Shown: positions 13,998-24,761 of the stretch, piece after piece
Layout: every line of letters begins with the position of its first letter
Position numbering within the stretch: position 1 is the first letter of the stretch
DNA from: Adiantum capillus-veneris
Taxonomy: Eukaryota; Streptophyta; Polypodiopsida; Polypodiales; Pteridaceae
Direction: 5' to 3'
Assembly: GCA_014529385.2 (NCBI GenBank)
Contig: CM043966.1
Coordinates: forward strand, 84,931,087 to 84,995,086
Length of the DNA: 64,000 nt
Made by a program: the position numbers and the translations under genes
Notes under the pieces: generated by a model
Database searches by the model: none
What the model saw: the letters and a program-made list of their open reading frames with translations, nothing else
What the model was told of the DNA's origin: nothing

Positions 13998-15958
13998 TTA
14001 AAACAAAAGACTATTTATTTTGGCTTTGGATTTAACACCTAGCACAGCCCCCAAAATAAATTTATAAGTGTTCAGAAACACTTTTTGGTCTATCATGTTC
14101 ATGGATGATATTGGTAACTCCCCTAAGAGCACCTCTAGATCATTAGCATCTGTAAACGTTGCTTGAGTAGGTTCCTTCGGTTCTCCCACTTCCATTTGAG
14201 TATCTTTTGCAACCTTAACATCCTCAAACTGCTTCTTCTTTGTGTCCTTTTTCATAATTTCCTAAAATATTTTTGAAATGATTTGTTGTGCCTTAACCTC
14301 CTCACTATGCATATCTAGAGTTCCCTTTGTAACATAGTGCTCCTCCTCCTTAACAAATTAAAGTCTCCTCCTCCTTAACAAAATTTTAAAGTCTCCTCCT
14401 CCTTAACAAAAAAATTGGAACGGGTTAAGTAGGAGATATTTTAAAGTCTCCTCCTCCTTAACAAAAGCCTGATAAGGTATGTTGACAAGAGAAAATAATC
14501 TCTTCATTAGTTACAACCAGACTTGCTTATCTTGCTTTCTCACTTCAAACTTAAGAACTTCCAAATCAAAAATGGATATGTACCAACCATCCAGGTCAAG
14601 GTCATCTTCAAACATATCCCTCAATTTTCCTCCTGATTGTCTACAAGCTTGAACCCTGCTTAGTAAAATGCTATTTTTTTATTGAACCTTAGAATAGTCT
14701 AAATTAAGTTGCTCCACAAACGATTTTACCATATCGAGAGCTTTGTAAACATCTTAAACACTGATTTGGCTGTCGAATTTGCTGAGCAATGCTTCTCCTC
14801 CTACAAATGAAGATATAGCTTCCTTTCTCTCTTCACACTACTGAGAATCTGTTTTCTTCCTTTTGAGCTTCAAAGAAGACTTTGGGTAAATATAGTGCTA
14901 GGTGTAGAAGTTGGACTTGCTCATACACGTTCCATTTTTGCATCAAAGTCCATTTCTAAACTCTTCCAGAACTCATCTTGGTCTTCCCAAGTAATATTCA
15001 GCACCCCTTGTCCCTCTTTAAAATCCTCGCATTCGTTTCTCCTATTTTCTTTCCTCAATTGTTGTGCCTCCATTGCTGAACTGGTTTCAGTCTAATCTTC
15101 ACTCTTTGAAGTCCCTATTCCTGTTTGACTCCAAAACTGCCCTTTGATCAAGATTGTTTCCATGAGAGTTTTCATTCTCATAGCATGGACCTATAAAGCT
15201 GTCAAAAATGCCCCAATTTTTGTAGTTCTATCCTTTCTCTTCTTCTTGCTGAAGATTTCTATATTAAGCCTATGAAAAAGAAGATTTTCCCATCCAATCC
15301 GTCTTCCATTCTCAACCGCATGCAAAATTGCATAGTTGTCTTTAGATATGTACTCCAGCTTGACAAGCACACATACCCTCTCCAGAAACCACCTGATCTA
15401 CTATAATCGGAATGGATTTGCAATTTTGAAAATAGGATAATAATTTCTTTCACCCTGACTCAGCCCAAATTCTACCTCCATCATTACATCAGTGGACTTC
15501 CCCACTTGATTGTCTTTCTCAACATGTAAGTGAAAAATTGTGCTCACAATCTAGATGATAACCACTAACTGCCAAAAATGTTACCTTTGGTATCCTAAAT
15601 GTGTGTCAAAGTAAATCAAAGTCATAGTGCTCCTTCAGAGTTTCCAAGGTAGCATGGCAAAGTCTAGAAGGTCTATTTTTTGCAGCCATTCGTTTTGATT
15701 TGGGATGTTGAAGCAAATGTCATGTCTCATGTCAACAAAATTGTAGTCCACAGGACCCATCTCCATAGCAAGTGGAGATTCCTCAATGGGAGCTACAAGA
15801 TCCTCCTCAAGAAAATCTTCAGATGTTGTAGGCTATTGCTGCAGGGTCGCCTTCAGCTTTCTTGCTGCCCATCTAGTTACCATTGCCTGCAGATTTTCTC
15901 CTTGCGATGACATTGGTGCCTCCCCCATCCTAGGAGATAGAAGCTTGTTTGACATAGC
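13998..15958 (-). pseudogene. long decayed ORF of unknown family downstream of Ty3 pol
   Basis: Minus-strand coding potential continues for about 650 codons with scattered TAA/TAG/TGA and some frame changes. It starts at an ATG at 15958 (MSNKLLSPRMGEAPMSSQG), passes through PNQNEWLQKIDLLDFAMLPW, ENGRRIGWENLLFHRLNIE, GQGVLNITWEDQDEFWKSLE and DMFEDDLDLDGWYISIFDLE, and ends with ELPISSMNMIDQKVFLNTYK near 14060. Many stops fit Gln codons (CAA/CAG) changed to TAA/TAG, as expected from deamination of methylated C. It begins about 200 bp 3' of the integrase end of the Ty3 element at 16150-18290, on the same strand. It could be a post-pol accessory ORF of that element or a neighbouring repeat. I do not recognise the family, and no membrane segment or signal peptide is evident. 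Confidence 0.45.
14339..14466. repeat. tandem repeats of AAAGTCTCCTCCTCCTTAAC
   Basis: Four copies of a unit of about 25-30 bp at about 14340, 14362, 14390 and 14444. A unique insert of about 40 bp separates the last two. The array lies inside the decayed ORF and probably expanded after it lost function. Confidence 0.85.
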
Positions 15959-16149
15959 ACACACAGGTGAGAATAGAGAGAGAAACAAGAGGTCACACAC
16001 ACGAGCAAAGGTGATGAGTGAATGGTAACACGGGGTACATCCATGTGTTCATATAGTGCAGTTTTTGAATTCAACAGATTTGACCTTTCCCCACTAAACA
16101 TCCAGAATTCACAAAAAAAAGGAGAATTGGGAATATATTATTCAATTCA

Positions 16150-17260
16150 CCTTCCTTAAAGTGAGTTCCCGAACTAACATATGGTTTCGATCAAAATCCA
16201 TTTTTTACTTTGGGGAAAACTCCACCTTCAGAATCTGCAAGTAAATAAATCAAATTGTCCAATCTCCTCTGCAATGTGAAAGGGTCCCAAGTACTTGAGT
16301 TTTTACTTTCCTGGTCTTTTTCCCAATCTGATATTGTACATTAGTAACCATTCCCCTTCTAAAAATGTTTTGTACTTCAAATTCTTGTCCACCCAAGCTT
16401 ACCTTCTTCTATGGATTGCTTCAGTGATGTAAGCTACCTGAATCCTGTCTTCCTCAAGTTTCAATAGTTGTTCTTGTCTCAAGAGTAAAGATTCATCTTC
16501 TGGCAGCTTATGTTGAACTGCTTTTCTCAAACCTGGTATAATAAATTCCATAGGTACAATGGCTTCCAAACCATATACCATCTTAAATGGTGTCATCCAT
16601 GTAGTAATTTTGAATGCTATCATGAATGCCCACAATGCAGAATCCAATTTGGTATCCCAATCCTTTTTGTTCTCCGAAACCATTCTTCTCAAAATTCTAA
16701 CCAATGACTCTGCTTATCCATTTGCCCGAGGATAGTACACTGTGGATTTCTTGTGTACAATCAAGTGATATAGTCAACTTCCTTATCACTTTGTTGATGA
16801 AATGAACTCTTTGATCAAACACCAACTCCATTGGGCATCTAAACCTTGTCATTATGTTTTTGTACAAAAATTTTGCCACACTTTATACTTTGTTGTCCCT
16901 TAGTGCTTGTGCTTCCACCCATTTAGTGCAATAATCTGTTGCCACCAAAATGTACCTATTCCCTGTTTATTTTGCAGTGGGTTTGAATGGTCCTACAAAA
17001 TTAAGACCCCACTCTTGAAATGGCTCAAGTGGGAGAATTGGTTGTAACGGCATTTGATTTGCATCCAATGGCATATCATCTCTTTGAAATCTGATGGCCA
17101 CCATAATCCTATGTTAAAAATCTTCCTTGCAGTACATCTCCTGAAAAGTGACCACCTGCATCACTTGCATGTGCCTGAGCCAAGGTTCCTTGTTGTTCAA
17201 ACTTTTGAACACATCTTCTCAAAATATGATCTAACCCCTTTTTGTAGAGAATTCCCATAA
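16150..17260 (-). pseudogene. pol: Ty3/gypsy integrase, decayed
   Basis: The integrase core reads from LEPFQEWGLNFVGPFKP near 17010 through TGNRYILVATDYCTKWVEAQ, MTRFRCPMELVFDQRVHFIN (near 16840) and WAFMIAFKITTWMTPFKMVY to GLEAIVPMEFIIPGLR (near 16545). It continues with a decayed C-terminal tail to about 16150. The family reactions are 3'-end processing and strand transfer of retroelement cDNA in the nucleus. The second catalytic Asp is still visible in FDQRVHF, but the usual SDQG has become FDQR. The NGQAE motif carrying the catalytic Glu is replaced by SGKWIS, and frames shift, so this copy is dead. The WGL-GP-TGNRYILVATDY style fits non-chromoviral (OTA: Athila/Tat) elements. Confidence 0.85.
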
Positions 17261-17975
17261 TCACTGTAAATGTCGTATTTCTCCATGCCAACTTCCTTTT
17301 TTTACCACTGACATTCCTTTGGGGGAAATTCCTTGAATTAGAAACTGCAACATTTCTTCATACCAAAAATCTTCATCCTCTATCAATTCCACTCGGAACA
17401 AGTGTGCATGAGGTAGCTCGTCCATTGTTTCATTGGAAGCTTTCCTTGTAGTCAATTTGCTTAGGTAATCAGCTATTACCTGCTCTTGACTAGGTCTATG
17501 TATGACTTCATAATCAAATTCTTGCATCAACAATATCCACCTTGCTAATCTTCCTGAAAGATGGGGTGGGTTTATTCGCCAAGTAAACCAAAGCTTGATG
17601 ATCCACATGAGTCACCACCCTGCTTTCTAGCGAATAATGTATAAATTTTTGCAATCCAAAAATCATCCCTAAACATTCTCTCTCAATCACAGTGTAGTTC
17701 TTTTCTATAGGTCTAAGAACTCTACTAGTAGAATAGATTGGTTTAAGCCATCCCTTTTCCACCTCTTGCATAAGAATTGCCCCTACTACTACATCATATG
17801 CATCTACAGACAAATGGAATGGTAATGTCCAATTTGGTGGAATTAGTATTGGTGTAGTCACCAACAATTTTTTCAACAGGTTAAATGCAGTATCTTGCTC
17901 TGTTCTCCATTCAAACCTCACATTCTTCTTTGTCAAATGTGTGAGTGGAAAACACACATGAGCCAAGTATCTCAA
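17261..17975 (-). pseudogene. pol: Ty3/gypsy RNase H with end of RT, decayed
   Basis: Two overlapping minus-strand frames cover the RT connection and RNase H. Landmarks are PNWTLPFHLSVDAYDVVVGA (D of the active site), PIYSTSRVLRPIEKNYTVIE (E), VTHVDHQALVYL (D) and RLARWILLMQEFDYEVIHRP. RNase H removes the RNA strand of RNA:DNA hybrids during retroelement replication in cytoplasmic particles. Many motifs survive, but a frameshift near 17550 splits the domain. Confidence 0.88.
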
Positions 17976-18290
17976 GACTTGCTATGCCACTTTACTTGAC
18001 CAATGAACCTCATTAATTGTTTCATTGTCTTTGGAGGTGCAAACTTCATGATAGCCTCCACTTTCCTTGGGTCAATAGCTATTCCTTCCTTACTAATAAC
18101 ATGTCCCAACAATATGCCCCTCTTTACAACAAAGGAACACTTAGCAGGATTCAATGATAGTCTAGATTCCCTGCATTTGGCAAAACATAGCCTCAAATGC
18201 TGCAAATGATCTTCCTCATTAGGGTCAAAAATGGCTAGAAAAGGGTTGTTTGTTAATCTAAAGATTAAGAAATAGTCCAATAGTCATTTG
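17976..18290 (-). pseudogene. pol: Ty3/gypsy reverse transcriptase, 3' part only
   Basis: Frame MDYFLIFRLTNNPFLAIFDP followed by EDHLQHLRLCFAKCRESRLS, SLNPAKCSFVVKRGILLGHV and EAIMKFAPPKTMKQLMRFIG: the palm/thumb half of a Ty3 RT just after the YxDD box. The catalytic DD region is eroded at the 5' edge. Sequence upstream of about 18290 shows no further RT, gag or protease, so the element is 5'-truncated there. Confidence 0.88.
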
Positions 18291-19302
18291 ACACATATAC
18301 AGAAGTATGGTACCAGTGCTGGAAATTGCAACCCTTCCCCCCCTTCCTTAGGGGTCTAGCCCTACACATGCATGGCACTTTTGTGATAGGCCTTCCTGGT
18401 GAAGAGCATGCCATTCAGAGGCTCCTTCCCAATAGACGGGCCACTAGGAAGGGAAAGTTTTGAAAATACTCTTCAAAGATAAATTCTATATAATAGCCCA
18501 AAAAAATCAAGTAGAAGGTTGCTTAGTTAAAACATGAGCCTAAGTTCTAAGGTGTAACTCCGATGTGCTGCATTCATGATCGATTCGTTTTAGTTTGAGC
18601 TTTGTGGTGGTAGGAAGTTTCTCCGATAGATTATAATTTGCTGCCGTGTGTTGTTTTGTCTTCCTATCCATTGGACAAGTTGGGGTGGGGTGGCAAGGAC
18701 CTCGATGTAGTGGCATCTGCTGCTCAAGATCTGTGCCCAAATATATTGTTTGTAAGATCCTAGTCTTTATGGTGTTTATGCTCCTTGTGGCATGTGATGC
18801 ACATGGGGTTTTCATGGTCTATAATGGTGGGTTGGAGGTCCATATAAAATCCAAGACACTTGTAGTGTTTTTCTTCTTTAATATAAATAGCTCCTATTGA
18901 GCATTGCTTATATATTAGAAAAAAAAACAAAGCCTAAGCTCTAAGGTGGTAAAATATAAGTTTAAATTTATTAAAATTTGAATCCCACCACCTAAATCGA
19001 AGAAGAGATACACTTTTTATATGTTATTTTTAATTAAGACCTTCAAAAAATTAAAATGCGACAAGATTTCAGAGTGGCAGCTCACTAGTTAAAATACAGA
19101 TGTAGATTCTTTGCAATGCAAAGTCTGATGCAACCAGACTTGTGATGTGTGCAACGTGCATGATGATTCTAGAATCTAGCGACCTCTAAGCTCCTCCTCT
19201 AATGTCCTAGCCTCTAGCGCATGTGTGACTACAATTGAGTTTGGGCATGAATCTTTTAAAGGAAATGAGGAGATAGCATTGAGGCTCAAGGAAACAAGTC
19301 AT

Positions 19303-19303
<1 letters not shown>

Positions 19304-19361
<58 letters not shown>
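19304..19361. repeat. (CT)n microsatellite
   Basis: About 28 uninterrupted CT units. Confidence 0.97.
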
Positions 19362-19362
<1 letters not shown>

Positions 19363-19769
19363 CATTTTTGGCCTTTGCATGGCTTCACATGAGAGATGAA
19401 CACTTTCTATGTACACTTCTTTCTCTCTTTGCGCCACCCACTGCCCTCTCTCCTACTTGCAGCTGTAGCATGCAAGTAGTAGCATGCCCATTGAAGGGCC
19501 ACTATATGCCAAGAGAATCTCGAACCACATCTTGGCCCCTAGCCTCTACCCTTGCACAAACTCCTTGATCATGTCATCCATGCCTTTGTTGCAATAGGCA
19601 TTGACCAAGACACCTTCCTCTTTCTTCCTCTTAGAGGGCCTTACCTCGTTTAATTGCCTCCCTCCTCTTCCTTTTGTCAGAGGGCCTCACCTCACAAATG
19701 CCCCTCAAACTTGCACACTCTTGCATACTCTTCTTGTGGCACATGTTGGCTAAAGTGTGTGCTCTCAAG

Positions 19770-19878
<109 letters not shown>

Positions 19879-20935
19879 GTGAATACTAATGGTGATGCTT
19901 TTGGAGGGAAGAGGAGCAAACAGAGCTAAAGTATAATATACCAATATTCTAGAAATTTACTAACCACCTAATGCTAGCCCCTCTTAAGTATGGAACAACA
20001 AAAGATACACCAAAAGCAAGTGAATATTTCATAGGAGCAAGAAAATTAAGGGGTATCGAGTGACGGGTTGGTGCATTTTTGCCTTGCAAGATGACGGGCA
20101 AAGTGTATGATGGTCCTTCCTCTCCGAAGGCCAACTAAGGGAATTCCCCTTCCCTAGGAAGGACAAGGGAACCCTTCAATTTCCAGGCGTGTATGGTACT
20201 CTTGACTCCTCTACCTTGGGTTTGGATGGTCCTATTTTGGTGGAGCGGCTAATTGTCTTGATCGTTTTTTACTACAACCGCTATATTTCAAATGTTTTTA
20301 CCGGTTAGCATTAAAGTTTGGATCTAAAGTATTGATCTTTTTCTCTATTTTAAATTTCATAAAATCAAACTAAAAGATACAAAATCTCTCTTTTCAGGCT
20401 CTAAAAACTATGTCATTAAAGACAAATCATCTAGTTTTTTAAACATCTACTTTCATATTCCGTCCATTTTGCCAAAGAGCTTTGCCTCTTTTTGTTGCAT
20501 TTTCAAACTCGCCTTCTTTGATCTCTAAGCTTTCATGGAATCCTCCACACGTCGTCCTTCTCATACCATAACTTCTTGTGATTTTCAAAATATTAGAGAG
20601 AAAGGCCTTTGGAAACCCATGTCTTTTTATGTGAATGACTGGATAACAATGCTCCCTTCATGTAGAGGTGCACATAGAGCGAGATGAAGTGAAAAACCAT
20701 TGGAAAGGTTGAGTCCTTGCCTTCAAATTGACTGATAGTTGCTTTGTTGGCTATAGCAAAGGTTCAACATGTCTACATGGCCAAAGACACGGTGCTAGAC
20801 TTGGATGAACATCCCATTCTCCATTCTTACTATAAGAAGCACAAAAGCTTATGAATTTAACATTATTAATACTATTCCTTCTCATTTCATTTACTTTTTG
20901 ATTTATTTTTTAGTTATCTTTCCATCAACAGCAAT

Positions 20936-21230
20936 GGAGTGGCAACCTGTGGAGAGCCTAAGTGACACATTCAAAGCAGTTCACAAGGGGATTGCAGATG
21001 TTATGTATGTTGACAATCCTTTTACAAAACAGTGGGTCTGTTTGTGTATTTTGTAGAATACAAGGCTCCTTCAAGAGAAGGTATGCATGGAGAACTACAT
21101 GAGTTTCTTGTACCCACCATAAGATCACTAGAATGGGAGGCCCCTAATCCAAGTACCATATCAAGCTTCAAATCGAAAACCAAAGAAGACATCCTTAAAG
21201 CTATGTCTCCAAGAAGGATTTCAAGAAGGA
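20936..21230 (+). pseudogene. decayed coding fragment interrupted by a TTAA element
   Basis: After a plausible acceptor (TTTCCATCAACAG at about 20930) the frame reads MEWQPVESLSDTFKAVHKGI. A one-base frameshift near 21030 is followed by EYKAPSREGMHGELHEFLVP, TIRSLEWEAPNPSTISSFKS and DILKAMSPRRISRRIN. It stops where TTAA element B begins (21231). The composition looks like a genuine, formerly folded protein, but I do not recognise the family. A second unidentified coding piece lies on the far side of the element; removing the element does not restore a continuous frame. Confidence 0.4.
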
Positions 21231-22561
21231 TTAACACTAGTTTGGTAACCTACCATGACATAAAAGTGTCCTTTCAAGGTTCTAGAAAAAAATTCAATAC
21301 GCATAGTATATGTGTGAATTTTAAAAAATCCTTACACGAGCTTCAAGCTAATAACTCAGTCCAATTTTTAAAAATAAGTAACATGCCTATCTCTTGATTT
21401 CTTGGTCATGACAAGCTTCCAAAGCCAAGGTAGTGCTAAATTTTACCAAACACAGCATGCTTTCAAGGTTACTCCTATGGTACACCATATATAAAATTGT
21501 TCATGCTGCAAACCTAATTTTCTTATGAGCTTCAATGGGTTTTTAGTCTTAGTATATGGATGCCATAGCCACTAAAATTCTTATACTATGTGTAGAATTA
21601 GATACAAAAAAGTGGCATTTTTTGCATTCTGCTAACCTATCCTTCGTGTTTGCTTTCCTATGCTCATACATTGCACTATATGACTTGTCTATTGATATAA
21701 CCTGGTACTTCACCCTCATATTGACATCCAAAATCTTTCAAAGACATGCAAACATGTCTTATTATGATCATTTTAGACACAACCGCAAGACACAAAAACT
21801 GTGAGAATGGAAAAACTGGCATCCACATTGTTGCCATCCTAGCCTCCTTGAGAAAATAGCTACTTATACCCAAAGTGGGTTTGTATGCTTAGACATGTAC
21901 ATAAGCTAGAAGTTGACAATGTTCATTGAGTGTAATGACCAATACTAATCATAATACATTTTGAATTTGAAATGAGTGTGATTTTGGTAAAGTGAAATTT
22001 TCTTTCGGACTTTGTATTTTTTGCTCTTGTAGATGTTAGGTTCCCCAAAATTCATGAAAGAAGCCTTACATAGTTATGGGACTATATGTACAATCAAAAC
22101 TACCTTTCTATAGTATATATATATCCCAAAAATTTGATGGAAGTGTAAAAAGAGTCCCCCTAAATTTGCATGGTAAATTTGTGATAATTAGGTCATAAAT
22201 TTGAATATATACTCTTGTCATGCCTTAGAAGCATTAGAAAACCTTAAGAATGGCAAATAATAATTATGTAGCATCCTAGGAGCCACTTCGAAGTGTTTTC
22301 TAGGGTTGTCTATGGCCAATTTATGGAATATGGTAAAAAACAGCACACATTTTTTGGGACATTTTAGGTTGAAAAATCCTTGTCAAAACCAATGTTAGAG
22401 CCGACATCAATAGCACAAAGAAATTTCAAGTTTTTTTCAGCTCATAAGCTATCTTTATGGATATCAAGCATTCAAAAACCAAATTAGCATCTTCTACGAT
22501 AATTCTAGGAATTGCTTGGTTAACAGGACATAAAAGTGTCCTGTTACCAATCTAGTGTTAA
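21231..22561 (-). mobile_element. TTAA-flanked 1331-bp element, copy B (inverted)
   Basis: Same family as 6661-7991 but reversed. Left end TTAA-CACTAGTTTGGTAACC, right end GGTTAACAGGACATAAAAGT...CTAGTG-TTAA. It has exactly the length of copy A (1331 bp including both TTAAs). The subterminal GACATAAAAGTGTCC palindromes are kept at both ends. Internal sequence aligns by eye in reverse (for example AGCTCATAAGC..ATCTTTATGGATATC near 22440). It has no transposase and is inserted between two decayed coding pieces. Confidence 0.85.
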
Positions 22562-22575
22562 TTAATTAAGGTTCA

Positions 22576-23142
22576 ATGGTTCTTACCTATATACATGTCT
22601 TTGTGGCATGTTTCAAAACAATGGATTTACAGAGAACAAGGACGATCTGTCTTTATAGAAGATTGCCTACGATAGAACTGGACACTATACCTGGAGAAGA
22701 TTGGGATACCAAGGAAACGTTCCATATTGGCAACAATATCAGTTGTAGAGTACGCCCAAACTCTATGTGTATCGCATTCCAACTATGTCAGCAATCATTA
22801 GTTCTGGGCTATGACTATAGGAGATGGAGAAGCAAGCTAGGTAGTTGGATTCCTCTAGACTCTGAGGAGAATTGTCCAGAGTTTGAAATTAAAATCTTAG
22901 TCCATCCATTCACTGAGCCTAGAAACCTTATAGTAGCATCAAAGTGGAGATTGTAGGATATCAGGAAATCTCTTGAATTTTGAACAAAACATCCTCTTAA
23001 GTACAAATTCAAAGTTGATGGAAAGCGATGCACACTTACAGTGAGTGTAGTCATTCTAAATCTTGACTCAAGAAATCTCCATGCATTTGCAAGCACCATC
23101 CAACCACAAGATGTTGAGTCTCTCTACAAAGGAACTTTTTGA
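22576..23142 (+). pseudogene. unidentified decayed ORF
   Basis: A 126-codon frame (DLQRTRTICLYRRLPTIELD, TIPGEDWDTKETFHIGNNIS, then YDYRRWRSKLGSWIPLDSEE) stops at 22954. A -1/+1 shift continues as DIRKSLEF and HPLKYKFKVDGKRCTLTVSV, then LNLDSRNLHAFASTIQPQDV, to a stop at 23142. The sequence reads like ordinary protein rather than random translation. No motif is recognised with confidence. It starts 14 bp after TTAA element B. Confidence 0.35.
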
Positions 23143-23511
23143 TTATAGTACTTGAATCCTTCAAGCTTGTAATCAGTATTTGTAGTACTCAAATGATTGA
23201 GAATAATCTTGGTAGCACTACGAGAAAAAACCGTAGAGTCAAACAAAGCTCAAAATAAAAACAGGAAGGGACCTACTTAACGGCACTACATCCGTACATT
23301 TTACTTCTTCCATGAATGCTTGAGAGTGAATTCATGAATATCACATCTTTATCCAAAAAATTGAAGATAATAAGACTCCAATAACCTCTCTAAGAAAATA
23401 TAAATTAGCCAAGAATAACACTTAAATTTACAAAAACGTGTTGGCAATAAGACTTGCACTTGAACATAGGCGTAAATTATGAAATTGCATGTCAGCATAT
23501 CTAAATATTTA

Positions 23512-23837
23512 AAAAACCTTGACATCTCCGCTTGCTTGTTGAAGAGACATTGTGTCACTAGAGGATCAAGTATGGATACTTGCATAGCCACACACTTGAA
23601 GAGATCTCTTCACAAGTGCGACAAAGTGTATAGAATGAGGAGACGGGTTGATTTTTGTGCTGCTCTAATCTCTCTAAGAGACTTGACATGATAATTTATT
23701 CTTTTTCTTACACTTGTCTTTGCACGAGGTTTCGGAGGCGACACTTTTGCTTGCTTCTCATCTTGCTTCCCTTCATGCTTAAGTGGCTCTTCTAGCTCTT
23801 TGTATACCTTGCATGCCGGTTGCTTTGCTCTCACCAT
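23512..23837 (-). pseudogene. histone H3-like (possibly CENH3-like) pseudogene
   Basis: The minus-strand frame from ATG 23837 opens MVRAKQPACK, close to the H3 start MARTKQTARK. A divergent Lys/Glu/Pro-rich tail follows, then RINYHVKSLREIRAAQKST and RLLI, which matches the H3 alpha-N/alpha-1 block (LREIRxxQKSTxLLI) at nearly the canonical residue position. A frameshift follows. The next frame gives IHFVALVKRSL (H3: LPFQRLVREI) and, after an in-frame TGA, MSLQQASGDVKVF (H3: ALQEASEAYLVGLF). The rest of the fold is missing. A non-canonical tail lacking the usual K9/K14 context, with a retained histone-fold start, is what centromeric H3 variants show. A decayed ordinary H3 variant is the alternative. 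No introns are seen in the part present, so a retrocopy is possible. Confidence 0.6.
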
Positions 23838-24761
23838 TGGAGATTAATTGTGAGAGAGGTGTGCTTTGTTCTCTGCCAAAGAATCACAATGAGAAATCTT
23901 TGCGATGTGGAGAGAAGCTCGATTGATGTGATAAGAGAAGCCCGATTAATGTGATGAGAGCTTTGATAATTTGGAAGAGTTGGCCTGAAGCATGTGAATG
24001 GTGGCCTTTGGAAATTGTATACCCTCCTTTATCGTGCCATATTGGATAGTACCCCAAACCGTGCAAAAAATTGGTTTTCTAATACTCGACACTTCAATAT
24101 CGCATCGAAGAGAACAAATGCCTGAACCATGCAATAGGAAGGTTTATTTGAAGGTAGCGATATCGCATCATGCGGGACTTCTTCCCAAAGCAAGCGATAG
24201 ATGGGTGTATGAAAATCTAAAGGCAACAAAATCGTGCCATGTACGGGACTCTTTCTAGAAGCACGAGATAGCAAGGTGTATCGATATTTGAAGGCCACGG
24301 GATTGTGTTATGTGGGTTTTCTTCCAGAAGCATGTGATAGGGGGTGTATGGAAATCTGAATTCTCCGAGATCACGCCGTGCCGGATGGGATGACCCTCCC
24401 AAATATATGAAAAGGGAAAATATATCTGAAATTCTCAAAGATCATTCGTACAAGTTTTTATTGGTGCCACGTGGCACCAACGATCATATATTTAGATACA
24501 ATTTTTTTGTATAGTATTGTTTGTCAATGCTCGACGCATTCAATCTCTCAATGATTTAGTAGCTTCTTGTAGTCATCTTTACTTAGATCTTTTTATATTG
24601 TTTTATCTTGCTTTTCGATGTCACCCACACCACGTGAGCCAAAGCTGTTGTAAAATTTTATCTATCTTGTATTGCATTGTTTGGGCATGCTTAGTGTTGT
24701 GCTCTCATAACTCTCAAAACTCATAATAGAAATTATATTGCTACACTTGCTTCAAAGCAAG
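23838..24761. other. no gene seen; imperfect repeated phrases
   Basis: Phrases such as CGTGCCATRT.GG, TTCTTCCAGAAGCATGTGATA and GGTGTAT.GAAA.TCTGAAGG recur at about 24140-24390 with spacing near 75-85 bp. This suggests an old tandem or minisatellite array. Short ORFs here come from that repetition. Confidence 0.4.

Noticed and set aside
15259-15453. Several short ORFs within 14000-16000 in other frames
   Set aside because: Shadows of the decayed minus-strand ORF described there.
22576-22956. Assignment to a plant disease-resistance C-terminal domain
   Set aside because: IPGEDW and NNIS phrases are only loosely similar; too weak to name.
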